The notes beneath the pieces were generated by a model. It was not told the DNA's origin. It saw nothing but the letters and a program-made list of their open reading frames with translations, and did not search any database. From positions 1,798,001 to 1,862,000 of the forward strand of contig NZ_JACHJW010000001.1 in NCBI RefSeq assembly GCF_014203835.1: a DNA stretch of 64,000 nucleotides, written 5' to 3'. Below are positions 32,577 through 41,795 of the stretch, piece after piece. The number at the start of each line of letters is the position of its first letter. The first letter of the stretch is position 1. This DNA comes from Micromonospora polyrhachis (GTDB lineage Bacteria; Actinomycetota; Actinomycetes; Mycobacteriales; Micromonosporaceae). A program made the translations under genes and the position numbers.

Positions 32577-33410
32577 TCACCAGGCGGCACCGATCCCGTC
32601 CCCGGGAAACCAGTGCCGGGCCGGGGTCTCCCGGTAGGCCAGGAACCGCCGGCCGGTGCGTTCGGCGTGCTCGGCCAGGACGTTGGTCATCGTGACGTTG
32701 TCGGTCAGCAGTAACGCGCCGGGGGCGAGCTTCGCTTCGATCGCCTCGAACTCACGCCGTTCGTGGGTGACACTGTGGTCGCTGTCGTGCAGAAAGATGT
32801 CGACCGGTCGGTCCAGCGCCGTGATCGAGGCGATGGAGTCACCGATGACGAGGTCGACGACGCTCGCCCAGGGCTCGGCCCGAGCCAGGTAACCGGCCTC
32901 CGGGTTGATGTCCAGCGAGGTGAGTCGGCCGGGATCGCCCTCGGCGGTGTTGCGTAGCAGCGCCGAAGCGAGCACGCAGGTGCCCAGCCCTTTGTCGACG
33001 CCGGTCTCCACCACGTGGCCGGGTCGGGTGGCGCGCACGATCGCGTACCAGCCGATCCGCCGCGCGTAGCGCACCCGGCGGTCCGCCAGGCCGCGTCGGG
33101 CGGAGGTGGCTGTGGCGCGTTCGATGTGCCCGCGCAGCGTGTCGTCGGATTCGATCTCGGCCAGGTAGGCGCGGACCTGTTTGACCGGTACGTCGCAGGT
33201 CAGGCTGACGAACCAGGCGAGGTGCTCCCGGCTGAGCCGGGTCAGGTCGTAGGTGTAGTTGTGGTGTTCCCGGGAGGTGAACAGCCAGCGGGCCGAGACG
33301 CCGAGCACCCGGGCGTCGTGTCGGGCGACCCGCAGCAGGCGCTTGGGAAAGGCGGCGGCCGGGGCCAGTCGGCTGCGGGCGAGGGCGCGGCGGAACTGCA
33401 AGGCATCCAC
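32577..33410 (-). CDS. Class I SAM-dependent methyltransferase
   Basis: A 277-residue protein. Motif I is seen as PGHVVETGVDKGLGTCVLASALL (glycine-rich, acidic-ended strand), followed by RLTSLDINPEAGYL (acidic residue for the ribose), DIFLHDSDHSVTHERREFEAIEAKLAPGALLLTDNV, which resembles the Methyltransf_24/O-methyltransferase layout with DSDH. A helical N-terminal half of 120 residues (NYTYDLTRLSREHLAWFVSL) may cap the active site. The substrate is unknown; the surrounding polysaccharide genes suggest a sugar or lipid glycan. It diverges from the LCP gene. Confidence 0.8.
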   Translation of the reverse strand: MDALQFRRALARSRLAPAAAFPKRLLRVARHDARVLGVSARWLFTSREHHNYTYDLTRLSREHLAWFVSLTCDVPVKQVRAYLAEIESDDTLRGHIERATATSARRGLADRRVRYARRIGWYAIVRATRPGHVVETGVDKGLGTCVLASALLRNTAEGDPGRLTSLDINPEAGYLARAEPWASVVDLVIGDSIASITALDRPVDIFLHDSDHSVTHERREFEAIEAKLAPGALLLTDNVTMTNVLAEHAERTGRRFLAYRETPARHWFPGDGIGAAW

Positions 33411-33689
33411 CCTTGTGGTTCTATCACGATCTCCGGCGGCCGTAACGCCCGTCTTCTGGTCTCGTACGGGGGAAATGGTCGCGCATTCGGGGCGGCAATC
33501 CGGATGGTTCTGTAGGGCAACTGCTGCGAATCACCGGATGGTGTCTGCCGAGCCCGGTAATCAAGGTTTCAGGCATCAATCCGGACAGGGGGCCCGATAC
33601 CGATCGGATAGTCAGTACGATCACCGTATGCAACAGAGCCAGCAGTCCGCCGAGGCCGAGTCAGCCTCCCGGACGACGTCGACTCCCCC

Positions 33690-34706
33690 GTGGAGCCGAT
33701 GGAGTCGGTGGAGCCGGTGACGGATGGGCGACCACGACGACGTCGGGGATGGCGGATCGTCCTCATCATCCTGCTGGTGTTGGCGCTGCTGGGCGTGGGC
33801 GGCGTCGTCGCGGGTGGGCTCTACCTGCGGTCGGTCGAGTCGGACATCGAACGAGTCGACGCCTTCGAAGCGCTGCCGCAGGAGGAACGGCCGCAGGTCG
33901 TGGCCGAGAAGGCCATGAACATCATGATCCTCGGCAGTGACTCCCGCGACCCCGAACAAATGAGCGGGTCCCGTACCGACACCATCATCCTGGCGCATGT
34001 CCCGCAAGACCGGAAAAGCGCGCAACTGATTTCAATCCCTCGGGACACCTGGGTGCACATACCCCGCTCGAAGGACGGCCAGAACGGCGGGCGAACGGCC
34101 AAGATCAATGCCGCGTTCGCCTGGGGCGGGGTTCCCCTGATGGTGCAGACCGTGGAGCGGTTCACCAAGGTTCGGGTCGACCACGTCGTGATGGTCGACT
34201 TCGCCGGATTCACTGAGATCATCGACGCGCTGGGCGGGATCGACGTCAATGCCGAGCAGACCTTCACCTCGACCCATGCGCCGTACCGCACCTACAGGAA
34301 GGGCGTGCAGCGGTTGGACGGCGAGGCGGCACTCGACTACTCACGCCAGCGTAAGCAGTTCCCGGACGGGGACTTCGCCCGTATCCGGCACCAGCAGCAG
34401 GTGATCAAGGGAATCCTGGACAAGGCAGCGAGCGGCGGACTTCTCACCAACCCTGCCAAGCTGAACGACTTCCTTCAGGCCGTCTCGAGCGCCGTCTCGG
34501 TCGACAAGAAGCTTTCCCTCGTGGACATCGCCGCCAAGCTGCGTCATCTGCGAGGTGGAAACCTGACGTTCATGACAAGCCCCACCAGGGGCACCGGTCA
34601 GGTCGGCACCGAGAGCGTGGTCTTCGCCGACGACGAGAAGGCGAAGACCTTCTACGACGCCGTACGCCGGGACGCGGTGCCGGAGATCCTGAGCACCGGA
34701 CGTTGA
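33690..34706 (+). CDS. LytR-CpsA-Psr (LCP) family ligase
   Basis: A 338-residue LCP protein. One N-terminal membrane helix (WRIVLIILLVLALLGVGGVVAGGLYL) precedes the outer LCP domain with MNIMILGSDSRD, SGSRTDTIILAHVPQDRKSAQLISIPRDTWVHIP (catalytic Arg/Asp cluster), KINAAFAWGG and GDFARIRHQQQVIKGIL. The family attaches secondary glycan polymers to peptidoglycan. The start is uncertain: GTG 33690 lacks a ribosome binding site. An ATG at 33628, with TACGAT 6 nt upstream as a leaderless -10, opens a matching N-terminus in another frame that would join after one extra C near 33687. Confidence 0.88.
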   Translation: MEPMESVEPVTDGRPRRRRGWRIVLIILLVLALLGVGGVVAGGLYLRSVESDIERVDAFEALPQEERPQVVAEKAMNIMILGSDSRDPEQMSGSRTDTIILAHVPQDRKSAQLISIPRDTWVHIPRSKDGQNGGRTAKINAAFAWGGVPLMVQTVERFTKVRVDHVVMVDFAGFTEIIDALGGIDVNAEQTFTSTHAPYRTYRKGVQRLDGEAALDYSRQRKQFPDGDFARIRHQQQVIKGILDKAASGGLLTNPAKLNDFLQAVSSAVSVDKKLSLVDIAAKLRHLRGGNLTFMTSPTRGTGQVGTESVVFADDEKAKTFYDAVRRDAVPEILSTGR

Positions 34707-34772
34707 CCGCCAGCCGGCCGTTGCCCGACTGCCCGTCGCCCTTCCCCCAGCCTTCACCGGCAGGAGCACAGA

Positions 34773-35957
34773 TCAGCCGCCGGCTGCTCCCGGCCGGCCT
34801 TCTCGCAGCGCCCGTACCAACGCGCTGTGCGCAAGCTTCGGTCTTATGTCGGTATCGAACAGGCACGCCGCGCCGTAGCCCGGATAGTTGTGCGGAATCC
34901 AGCTACTGGCGTCGGTGAAACCCCAGAGCGTGAACGACTCGCAGGTGGAGACGGCCAGGCAGGCGGCGAGCATGTGTTCGTAGAGCATCGCCTGGCGAGC
35001 GAGCTTCTCCGGCGTCATCGGCAACTGGATGCGAACGTCCAGCTCCGTTATGGCGACCGGAATCCCCAGGTCCGCGAAGCGCTGAAGGTTACCGGCGACA
35101 TCCACCGGCTGCTTGTCCCACTGAAGGTGGCCTTGGAAGCCCACGCCGTGGATCGGAACCCCCGTGGCCCTGAGCTTGCGGATCAGCCGCAGTAGGCCAT
35201 CGGCCTTACCGGTTCGGCCCTCGGCACCGTAGTCGTTGATGAAGAGCCGGGCATCCGGGTCGGCCGCGTGTGCCCAGCGGAACGCGTCGGCGATGTAGTC
35301 CGGACCGAGTTTGCGCAACCAGATCGTGTCCCGCAGGGAGCCGTCCTCGTCCAGCACCTCGTTCACCACGTCCCAGGCCCAGATCTTTCCCCGGTAACGC
35401 GAGACCACGGTCGTGATGTACTGCTTGAGCAATTCTCGGAGTTCCTCCGCCGACCACGACTCCGACACCCACGGTGGGACGCTGTGGTGCCAGACCAGGG
35501 TGTGCCCGTACATCGCCAGACCGTTCTCCTGGGCGAAAGCCACCAGGTCGTCGCTGGCGCGCCAGACGTACGTGTCGCGAGTCGGTTGTAACTGCCCCCA
35601 CTTCATGGCGTTCTCAGCGGTTACCGCGTTGAAGTCGCTGGTGAGCACCGCACGGTACCGAGCGTTGGTGGCCAGCGCCTGGCCGTTGACAGCGGTACCG
35701 ATCCGGACGTTCGACGGCATGAGGCCGCGCAGCGCGGGCCAGTCGGGCGCGAGCGGGGCAGCGACTGGCGTTTCATCCACCGACGCGACCTCACGCTGAG
35801 AGCCAGCGTATGCGCCACATGCCGCGACCAACGTCAGCACGGCCAGCAGTGTGAGCCACACTCGACCTCGCCGGAGCCAACCGAAAAGACCGGGACGGTC
35901 GGGGCCGGCTCGATCGGCTACGCGTACGGTGCCACCGCGCACGTCTTCGGCCATCAT
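34773..35957 (-). CDS. Secreted GH10 endo-1,4-beta-xylanase
   Basis: A 394-residue protein. A short cytoplasmic start and one hydrophobic segment (VWLTLLAVLTLVAACGAY, residues 33-50) act as signal or anchor; VAAC fits a lipobox. The GH10 barrel is clear: FNAVTAENAMKWGQLQP, YGHTLVWHHSVPPW, WAWDVVNEVLDEDG with acid/base Glu200, GVGFQGHLQW, AITELDVRI with nucleophile Glu305, and FTLWGFTDASSWI. The length is normal for a catalytic domain without binding modules. It hydrolyses internal beta-1,4-xylosyl bonds. Location within a glycan cluster could also mean action on the host's own polysaccharide. Confidence 0.92.
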   Translation of the reverse strand: MMAEDVRGGTVRVADRAGPDRPGLFGWLRRGRVWLTLLAVLTLVAACGAYAGSQREVASVDETPVAAPLAPDWPALRGLMPSNVRIGTAVNGQALATNARYRAVLTSDFNAVTAENAMKWGQLQPTRDTYVWRASDDLVAFAQENGLAMYGHTLVWHHSVPPWVSESWSAEELRELLKQYITTVVSRYRGKIWAWDVVNEVLDEDGSLRDTIWLRKLGPDYIADAFRWAHAADPDARLFINDYGAEGRTGKADGLLRLIRKLRATGVPIHGVGFQGHLQWDKQPVDVAGNLQRFADLGIPVAITELDVRIQLPMTPEKLARQAMLYEHMLAACLAVSTCESFTLWGFTDASSWIPHNYPGYGAACLFDTDIRPKLAHSALVRALREGRPGAAGG

Positions 35958-36148
35958 CGTCCCCAGATCAAGCAGCGACGCCAGCGCGGCGAGGACCGAC
36001 AGACGGTCCCTGCCGATCCTACGGTGCGGACTTCAAACGCACAGCTTAGCCGCCATCTGCGCGATTCGGGGTCGGAGGTATGATTCTGCGCTCACCAGCT
36101 ACGATCCGCCCTCGAACTCCGCACCGGCACCCGAGGATGATGCCTCCC

Positions 36149-37675
36149 GTGAACGCCGTACCGACGGCACGTGCCGAACGCCGCGCTTCCGCCCTCATCC
36201 GGGCCGGCGCTCTGTCGATGCTCGCGTTGGTGGCGGTCGGCGTCACCCGGCTCGTCCATGGCTCCCTCACCAGCCGGGCCACCGACCAGGCAACCTACGG
36301 TCTGGTCGGCATCATGCTGGCCGCCAGCATGATTGCCAGCCTGCTACTGCCCGGCGGCCTCTCCAGCGGCATCGCCAAGTTCGTCGCGTTCCATCGCGGC
36401 GCGGGCGACGTGGCGGGGGCCTGGGCGGCACACCGCTTCCTGTCCCGGCTGGGACTGGCCTCATCGGTCGGTCTCGGCGTGCTCAGCGCCCTCCTGGTGG
36501 GACAACTCCACCAACTCGACCTACTCGATGCCATATCACTGGCACTCCTGACCACCACCTACTCGCTCTACACCCTCGACAAGGCCGCCATGTACGGACA
36601 TGGCCTCGTTGCCCAGTACGCCCGGATCGAACTTGGCACGTCCCTGTTGGCCATCGGCAGCACCGTAATCGTGATCATCACCGGGCAGAGCGCCTACCTC
36701 CTGCCACTGTGCCTGGGCTACGGATCGTTCGCCGTACTGTGCCGTCGTCAGATACGCCGTCACCGCCGGGCGGAAGGAGTTACCGAGCAAGGCTCCTTCG
36801 ATCGCCGACAGGTGCTGACGTTCACCATCCTCGGCAGCATCGGGACTCTCGCGAGCGCCGGATTCCTCCAGGCGACCCAGCTTCTGGCGGGACATTTCGC
36901 CGCGCCGGCCGAGGTGGCTTTCCTCGCGGCGACGGTCGCCCTGATCGCACCTCTGTACTTCCTGCCGAGAGCCATGGCGCTGGTGCTATTCCCGGCGATG
37001 GCCGGGGCGCACGGGTCGGGTGACCGCTCGGCGGTACGACAGCAGGTGGATGCCTCGACCCGGGGCCTCGCCGTCGCGATGACACCCGTGTTCCTGGTGG
37101 GCCTCCTGGCGGCACCGCTCATCCTCGGCCTCTACGGCGGCAGCGAATACTCCGACGGCGCGAACGTACTCCGCCTCATGCTCTGCGCCTCCTACTTCGG
37201 CATCCTGCAGGTGCCCTCGGTCAACGCCCTGGCCAGCGGGGCACCCGCCCAGGCACGGATACCGGTCCTCTCCGCCGTCGTCGGCTGCCTTGCTGGTCTC
37301 AGCGTCGTGATCGCCACCGCTGGTCCCCTGGGTGCCGCCGGTGTCGCCGTCGGCTACCTCGTGGGAACAGCGATCACCGCGCTCATTCCCGTCGTCGTGG
37401 TCTGGCGGATCCATCAGCTGACATGGGCAGGCGTCCTCACACGTTGCGTCATGCTGATAGGCGCGGGTGCCCTGATCACCGAACTCGATCCGCTGCGCAG
37501 CTGGTCGTGGTCGGCAGCGGGAATTACCGGCGTCGTCCTCGTAGTGGCCCTGGTGGTGCTCTGGGGCGATCTGCGCCGGCTACTCTCGCTGCTGCGGCAG
37601 GGCCGCACGCCACTCGCCGACCAGGATCCCGACCCGCAGACCGGGCCACCAGCTCTCAAGGGAGTAGCTCCGTGA
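36149..37675 (+). CDS. Polysaccharide flippase (Wzx/MATE-MOP type)
   Basis: A protein of about 508 residues with 12 to 14 membrane helices (SMLALVAVGVTRLVHGSL, IMLAASMIASLLLPGGLSSGIAKFVAFHRG, VLTFTILGSIGTLASAGFLQATQLLAGHF, FLAATVALIAPLYFLPRAMALVLFPAMAG). The placement of GGLSSGIAKF and of the second-half repeat matches lipid-linked oligosaccharide flippases of the MOP superfamily. GTG 36149 is tentative; ATG 36137, 36140 and an open frame to 36080 are alternatives. Its stop overlaps the glycosyltransferase start (GTGA), so export and synthesis of a glycan are coupled. Confidence 0.85.
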   Translation: MNAVPTARAERRASALIRAGALSMLALVAVGVTRLVHGSLTSRATDQATYGLVGIMLAASMIASLLLPGGLSSGIAKFVAFHRGAGDVAGAWAAHRFLSRLGLASSVGLGVLSALLVGQLHQLDLLDAISLALLTTTYSLYTLDKAAMYGHGLVAQYARIELGTSLLAIGSTVIVIITGQSAYLLPLCLGYGSFAVLCRRQIRRHRRAEGVTEQGSFDRRQVLTFTILGSIGTLASAGFLQATQLLAGHFAAPAEVAFLAATVALIAPLYFLPRAMALVLFPAMAGAHGSGDRSAVRQQVDASTRGLAVAMTPVFLVGLLAAPLILGLYGGSEYSDGANVLRLMLCASYFGILQVPSVNALASGAPAQARIPVLSAVVGCLAGLSVVIATAGPLGAAGVAVGYLVGTAITALIPVVVVWRIHQLTWAGVLTRCVMLIGAGALITELDPLRSWSWSAAGITGVVLVVALVVLWGDLRRLLSLLRQGRTPLADQDPDPQTGPPALKGVAP

Positions 37676-38703
37676 CCGAAGCCCTCGGCGCCCGACCATC
37701 GGCGCTGCCTCCGGCCCGTCCACTCCGTATCCTGGCGGTCACCAACCTGTGGCCTGAGAATGGCAGCTATCGCGGCATCTTCGTGCAGCGTCAGGTCTCT
37801 GCCCTGCGGGCGCTCGGACACCATGTCGACGTGGAGGTGATCGCCCAGTCCCGGGGCAAGCAGGACTACTTCACCGCCGCTCCCCGGGTCCGGCAGCGGG
37901 CACGACAGGGCAACTACGACATCGTGCACGTGCACTACGGCATGGCCGCACCAGCGGCCCGACTGACCGGGCATCCGGCCACGGTGCTGTCGCTGTACGG
38001 CAGCGACATCAACGTCCCACGTCAGCGCCTGATGACCAAGCTGGGCTGGGGCACCAGTCGGGCCCGCATCTACGTCTCCCGCCGCCTCGCCGAGACGGCC
38101 GGGGATCCCGACGGACACGTCATCCCCAACGGAGTGAACTTCGAGTTCTTCCAACCGGGTGACCGGCTCACCATCCGGCGGGAACTTGGCATCACCCCCA
38201 CCGCCAAGGTCGTGCTCTTCGCCGCCGATCCGGCCCGTCCGGTCAAGAGATACGACCTGTTCCGTGACGTCCTCACCGAGCTACGACGACGGGACGACTC
38301 GGCGCAGGAGCTGATCCTGCACGCCGAGGGCCAGTCGCAGGCCGACCTGGTGCGCAAGTTCGACGCCGCCGACGTCCTGCTCTTCACCTCGCAGCGAGGC
38401 TGCGAAGGCTCACCCACCGTCATCAAGGAGGCGGCCGCGATGGGCCTTCCGGTCGTCTCGGTGGACGTCGGAGACGTCGCGGAGATCCTGGACGGCGTAC
38501 GGCCGAGCGCCGTGGTCCGGTACCCGGCGGGCCCCATCGAGGGCGTGGCGCACACCCGGCTGGTGACGGAACTGGCCGATCGCGCAGAGGAGATCCTCAC
38601 CGCTGGCCGGCGCGCCGACGGACGCGAGCGGGTCTCCTGGCTGGACGAACGTCTCGTCGCACAGCGAATCACCGACGTCTACCACACGGTGCTCACTTCG
38701 TGA
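37672..38703 (+). CDS. GT4-family glycosyltransferase
   Basis: A 343-residue GT-B enzyme. N-terminal Rossmann domain: RILAVTNLWPENGSYRGIFVQRQVSALRALGHHVDV, and YDIVHVHYGMAAPAARLTG. C-terminal domain: AKVVLFAADPARPVKRYDLFRDVL, VRKFDAADVLLFTSQRGCEGSPTVIKEAAAMGLPVVSVDVGDVAEIL, which is the EX7E donor-binding region typical of GT4. GTG 37672 has AAGGGAG upstream and overlaps the flippase stop. It is cytoplasmic, using a nucleotide sugar to extend a lipid-linked glycan. The stop codon lies inside TGATCAG-ACG-CTGATCA (38701-38717), a short perfect inverted repeat. Confidence 0.88.
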   Translation: MTEALGARPSALPPARPLRILAVTNLWPENGSYRGIFVQRQVSALRALGHHVDVEVIAQSRGKQDYFTAAPRVRQRARQGNYDIVHVHYGMAAPAARLTGHPATVLSLYGSDINVPRQRLMTKLGWGTSRARIYVSRRLAETAGDPDGHVIPNGVNFEFFQPGDRLTIRRELGITPTAKVVLFAADPARPVKRYDLFRDVLTELRRRDDSAQELILHAEGQSQADLVRKFDAADVLLFTSQRGCEGSPTVIKEAAAMGLPVVSVDVGDVAEILDGVRPSAVVRYPAGPIEGVAHTRLVTELADRAEEILTAGRRADGRERVSWLDERLVAQRITDVYHTVLTS

Positions 38704-38757
38704 TCAGACGCTGATCATGGCGGCCCCGGCCCCGTCGGTTCGATGAGCACGGCGGCA

Positions 38758-39696
38758 TCATCGGCCGACCGAGGTCACCAGCCACTTGCCGAGTTCACTA
38801 AGGACGCGAACCGCGACGGCAAGGAACGCGAGCCCCGGAACCCGGGGTCGGCTGTACTTCCGGATGACCCGGTACCACACCGAAAGGCCCGCCAGCCGGC
38901 GTCGACTGATGTTCCCGCCGTGCCGGTGAAACCTGACGACCGGATATGGGAGATGTTGTGGCTGAATACCGCTGCTGAGTACGCGGAGGAGCAACTCGAC
39001 GTCAACCTTGATCGGGATCTGCTCGTCGTAGCCTCCGAGCCGTTGCAGGAGGACCCGGTCGACCGACATGCCGGAATGCTTGAACGGTAGCCGCGGTCGC
39101 AGCATCACCGACCAGAGCATTCTCCGCGCCGTCCGATATGTGGGCAGTCTGATGACTCGGCTACCGCCCTGCCCGACGACCTCCTCATAGTCGGTGTAGA
39201 TCCAAGCGGCTCCAGTGCCGGTCAGGAAGTCGTTGATGCGGCCAAGACCGTCCGAAGTGAGTTCGTCGTCCGAGTCGAGCACGGTGATGTACCGGCCCCG
39301 GGCCACCCTGAGCGCTGCGTTTCGCGCGGCACTGATCCCGGACGGACGCTGACGAACCAACCGGATGCGCTGGTCGGCCAAGAGCCCCGCCTCGGCCAAC
39401 GCCTCTTGGACCGGCACTGCGGAGCCGTCGTCCACCACCACGATCTCAAAGTCACCAAACGCCCCGCGAAGCACACTGTTGACTGCCTGGACCAGCAGCA
39501 TGGGACGGTCTCGCACCGCGATACAAACCGAGAACGTGGGAGTCACGGAGGCACCGGACTCCTCCTGCCCGACTGCTTGCCGGTGGACCACCGGACCACC
39601 GGCAGCGTCGAGAGACGGATCCCTGTCGAAGTCGGAGAGTTCGGCAGGTCTTCCATCCGGCGACTGACTCGAAGCGGACGTCGGACGATAAGTCAT
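38758..39696 (-). CDS. GT2-family glycosyltransferase
   Basis: A 312-residue GT-A enzyme. The first 50 residues are non-conserved; the domain begins FSVCIAVRDRPMLLVQAVNSVLRGAFGDFEIVVVDDGSAVPV, with ISAARNAALRVARGRYITVLDSDDELTSDGL (DSDD, metal-binding) and LLQRLGGYDEQIPIKVDVELLLRVL as the acceptor part. The C-terminus ends with a hydrophobic region (GLAFLAVAVRVLSELGKWLV). It probably adds one sugar to the same glycan as the neighbours, but it is on the opposite strand to the flippase operon. Confidence 0.88.
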   Translation of the reverse strand: MTYRPTSASSQSPDGRPAELSDFDRDPSLDAAGGPVVHRQAVGQEESGASVTPTFSVCIAVRDRPMLLVQAVNSVLRGAFGDFEIVVVDDGSAVPVQEALAEAGLLADQRIRLVRQRPSGISAARNAALRVARGRYITVLDSDDELTSDGLGRINDFLTGTGAAWIYTDYEEVVGQGGSRVIRLPTYRTARRMLWSVMLRPRLPFKHSGMSVDRVLLQRLGGYDEQIPIKVDVELLLRVLSSGIQPQHLPYPVVRFHRHGGNISRRRLAGLSVWYRVIRKYSRPRVPGLAFLAVAVRVLSELGKWLVTSVGR

Positions 39697-39893
39697 TCGC
39701 CCAACACCTCACAGCCAGCCGGGCTCCGCCCCGGTGCGCCCATACTCCTGTCACCCCCGTACCTGTCGCCTTCGTAGCGGCAATTGCCGGCGACGTCCTG
39801 GGCCGCAAGGATCCCATCCTTCACGAACACAGCACACCGCCGCCCATAGATCATCGCGAATCAGGTCGGCTCTGCCGCTCCCGCTCCGCTCGT

Positions 39894-41651
39894 TCAGTCC
39901 GGTGGCACAGGTCGTCGGACTCCCCGCAGCACGGCTTGGGTCCCCTCAGTCGACCGCATCCGAGAATCGGTGTCCGGGTCGCCGGAAGGGTCACTGACCG
40001 GGTCCGCTGACGCCGTGTTGGCAGCGCCGACGAGAACTTCGGGTTCCCTGTCGCTACGCCGCGCCCACCAGGCGATACCAACGATCGCCCAGAGCAACGC
40101 CGGCAACAGCGGATCCTCAAAGGCCGGCGACAGGAACGCCGCGACCCCGGCGAACACCACTGCGGTGACGCCCCAGAGCATCGCGGCGGCGTTGGACGGG
40201 CGCGGCACCGGTCTGCGAGCCCGCAACAACGGAGACGCCAGGGGCCACACGATCAGCACGAGCCAGGCAAGAAACACCACCAGCCCGAGGATCCCCACCT
40301 CCATGACGAGATGCAGCCAGAAGGAATCGATCTGAACAGCCTGGAAGCCGTAGCGGTTGAAGCCTTCGGGACCCAGCTTCGGGTTCTTGTGCCAGTCCGG
40401 ATTGTTCTTCTGGGCGACGACGCCGCCGAACTGGCCAATGCCGAATCCGAGCAACGGTTGGCGAGGCAGAATGTCGACCACCTGTTGCAGGTACAACACC
40501 CGGATCTCGCGGGCCGGGGTAGGCGAGGGGCTGCCGGCACCGGTGGGCGAGGATCGAGCCGTCGGCTTAGGCTCGACCGCGCCAGCGCTTGTCTTCGGGG
40601 CGGTCGGCGTCGGCTGGGTACCCTGCGCGGGCCTACTCGCAGCACCTGTTGGCGTGCTCTGCGCGGGCCTACTCGCAGCACCTGTTGGCGTACCCTGCGG
40701 ACTGCGCTCGCTACCAGCCGGATTGTAAACACCGGCCACGACGTTACCGATCCGCCGTTCCCACTCCGCGCGGTTGTCGGGTCGGGCAACGATCTGCGCC
40801 ATTGTGCAGACGAGGAGGATGAGACAGACACCGAGCACCCGACGCGCGCCCCGGGGCACCAGTATCGCGACCAGCACACCGGCGACCAGCACACCCAGCA
40901 GGGATTCCCGCGACTGGGTCGCGGAGAGCGCGAGCGCGACCACGCTGGCAACCAACCACCAGACGAACCGGATCCGATCGTTGACCGCCGCCCACGCGAT
41001 GAACCCGAGCAGGGCGAGACCCAAGACGTGGCCGAGGTGATTCGGATGGGACAGAAGCCCCTGTGCCCGGCTCTGCTCGGCCCAGGTCAGGTCCACCCAG
41101 CCGAGAACGGAGTAGGCAGGCTCTCCCACCACCATCTGCACCACGGCCACCAGTACATTCAGCCCGACCAGCGCACCCACCACGAGTAGCAGCCGGCGGA
41201 CCATGACCTCATCGATGTCCGCTGCACGGAGGGCGTAGAAGATGAGTACGCCACGAAAGTAGACGAAGAGCGCCTCGCCCATCAGTGTGAGGGAGGAATC
41301 GTTCAGCACACCGGCGAGCACCATGACCAGACCGAGCACGAGGAGAGCCAGATCGGCCCCGGTCCGAAACCGGTGCCACAGCCGGTCGGCGGCGACCTTC
41401 CCGACGGTGAGTGCAGCTAGGAGTAGATAGAGGCCGGACTTCAGCGTCTTAGGCCACTGGGCAGCCGTCTCCAGATTGACCCGCGGATCCTCGCTCGTAG
41501 GGCCGGTCATGACCTGTGCCCACGTCTCGAAGAGCACATGCACCAAAAGCACGCCAACGACCGTCACGAGCCCGATCGAGAGGAGCCGCGACAGCGGTTT
41601 CGGACGAGCGACGTCCGGATCGGCGCGTCGAACGGCAATAGGGGATGACAC
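39894..41651 (-). CDS. O-antigen ligase/polymerase-like membrane protein (Wzy/WaaL fold)
   Basis: A 585-residue protein with about a dozen membrane helices. GTG 41651 is chosen; the frame reaches 41753 but that part has no ribosome binding site. The hallmark is the region around WVDLTWAEQSRAQGLLSHPNHLGHVLGLALLGFI (ligase motif with His), and a large outer loop with VLYLQQVVDILPRQPLLGFGIGQFGG. Inside the loop lies a Pro/Thr/Ala stretch with tandem PTGAASRPAQ units, repeated twice at the DNA level (40640-40690). It polymerises or ligates polysaccharide units at the outer membrane face. Confidence 0.8.
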   Translation of the reverse strand: MSSPIAVRRADPDVARPKPLSRLLSIGLVTVVGVLLVHVLFETWAQVMTGPTSEDPRVNLETAAQWPKTLKSGLYLLLAALTVGKVAADRLWHRFRTGADLALLVLGLVMVLAGVLNDSSLTLMGEALFVYFRGVLIFYALRAADIDEVMVRRLLLVVGALVGLNVLVAVVQMVVGEPAYSVLGWVDLTWAEQSRAQGLLSHPNHLGHVLGLALLGFIAWAAVNDRIRFVWWLVASVVALALSATQSRESLLGVLVAGVLVAILVPRGARRVLGVCLILLVCTMAQIVARPDNRAEWERRIGNVVAGVYNPAGSERSPQGTPTGAASRPAQSTPTGAASRPAQGTQPTPTAPKTSAGAVEPKPTARSSPTGAGSPSPTPAREIRVLYLQQVVDILPRQPLLGFGIGQFGGVVAQKNNPDWHKNPKLGPEGFNRYGFQAVQIDSFWLHLVMEVGILGLVVFLAWLVLIVWPLASPLLRARRPVPRPSNAAAMLWGVTAVVFAGVAAFLSPAFEDPLLPALLWAIVGIAWWARRSDREPEVLVGAANTASADPVSDPSGDPDTDSRMRSTEGTQAVLRGVRRPVPPD

Positions 41652-41795
41652 GCCGCAAGAACCTCTCACTCGCAACTGGCCTCGTCGATTGCATGACGCT
41701 AGCAGCCGCGCAACAACGCGGTAGATTCGATCGGATGCTGGCAGGTGGCACAACCAAGCCCATAAAGGACAGTGATAGACGTTCCAGCATCGACC

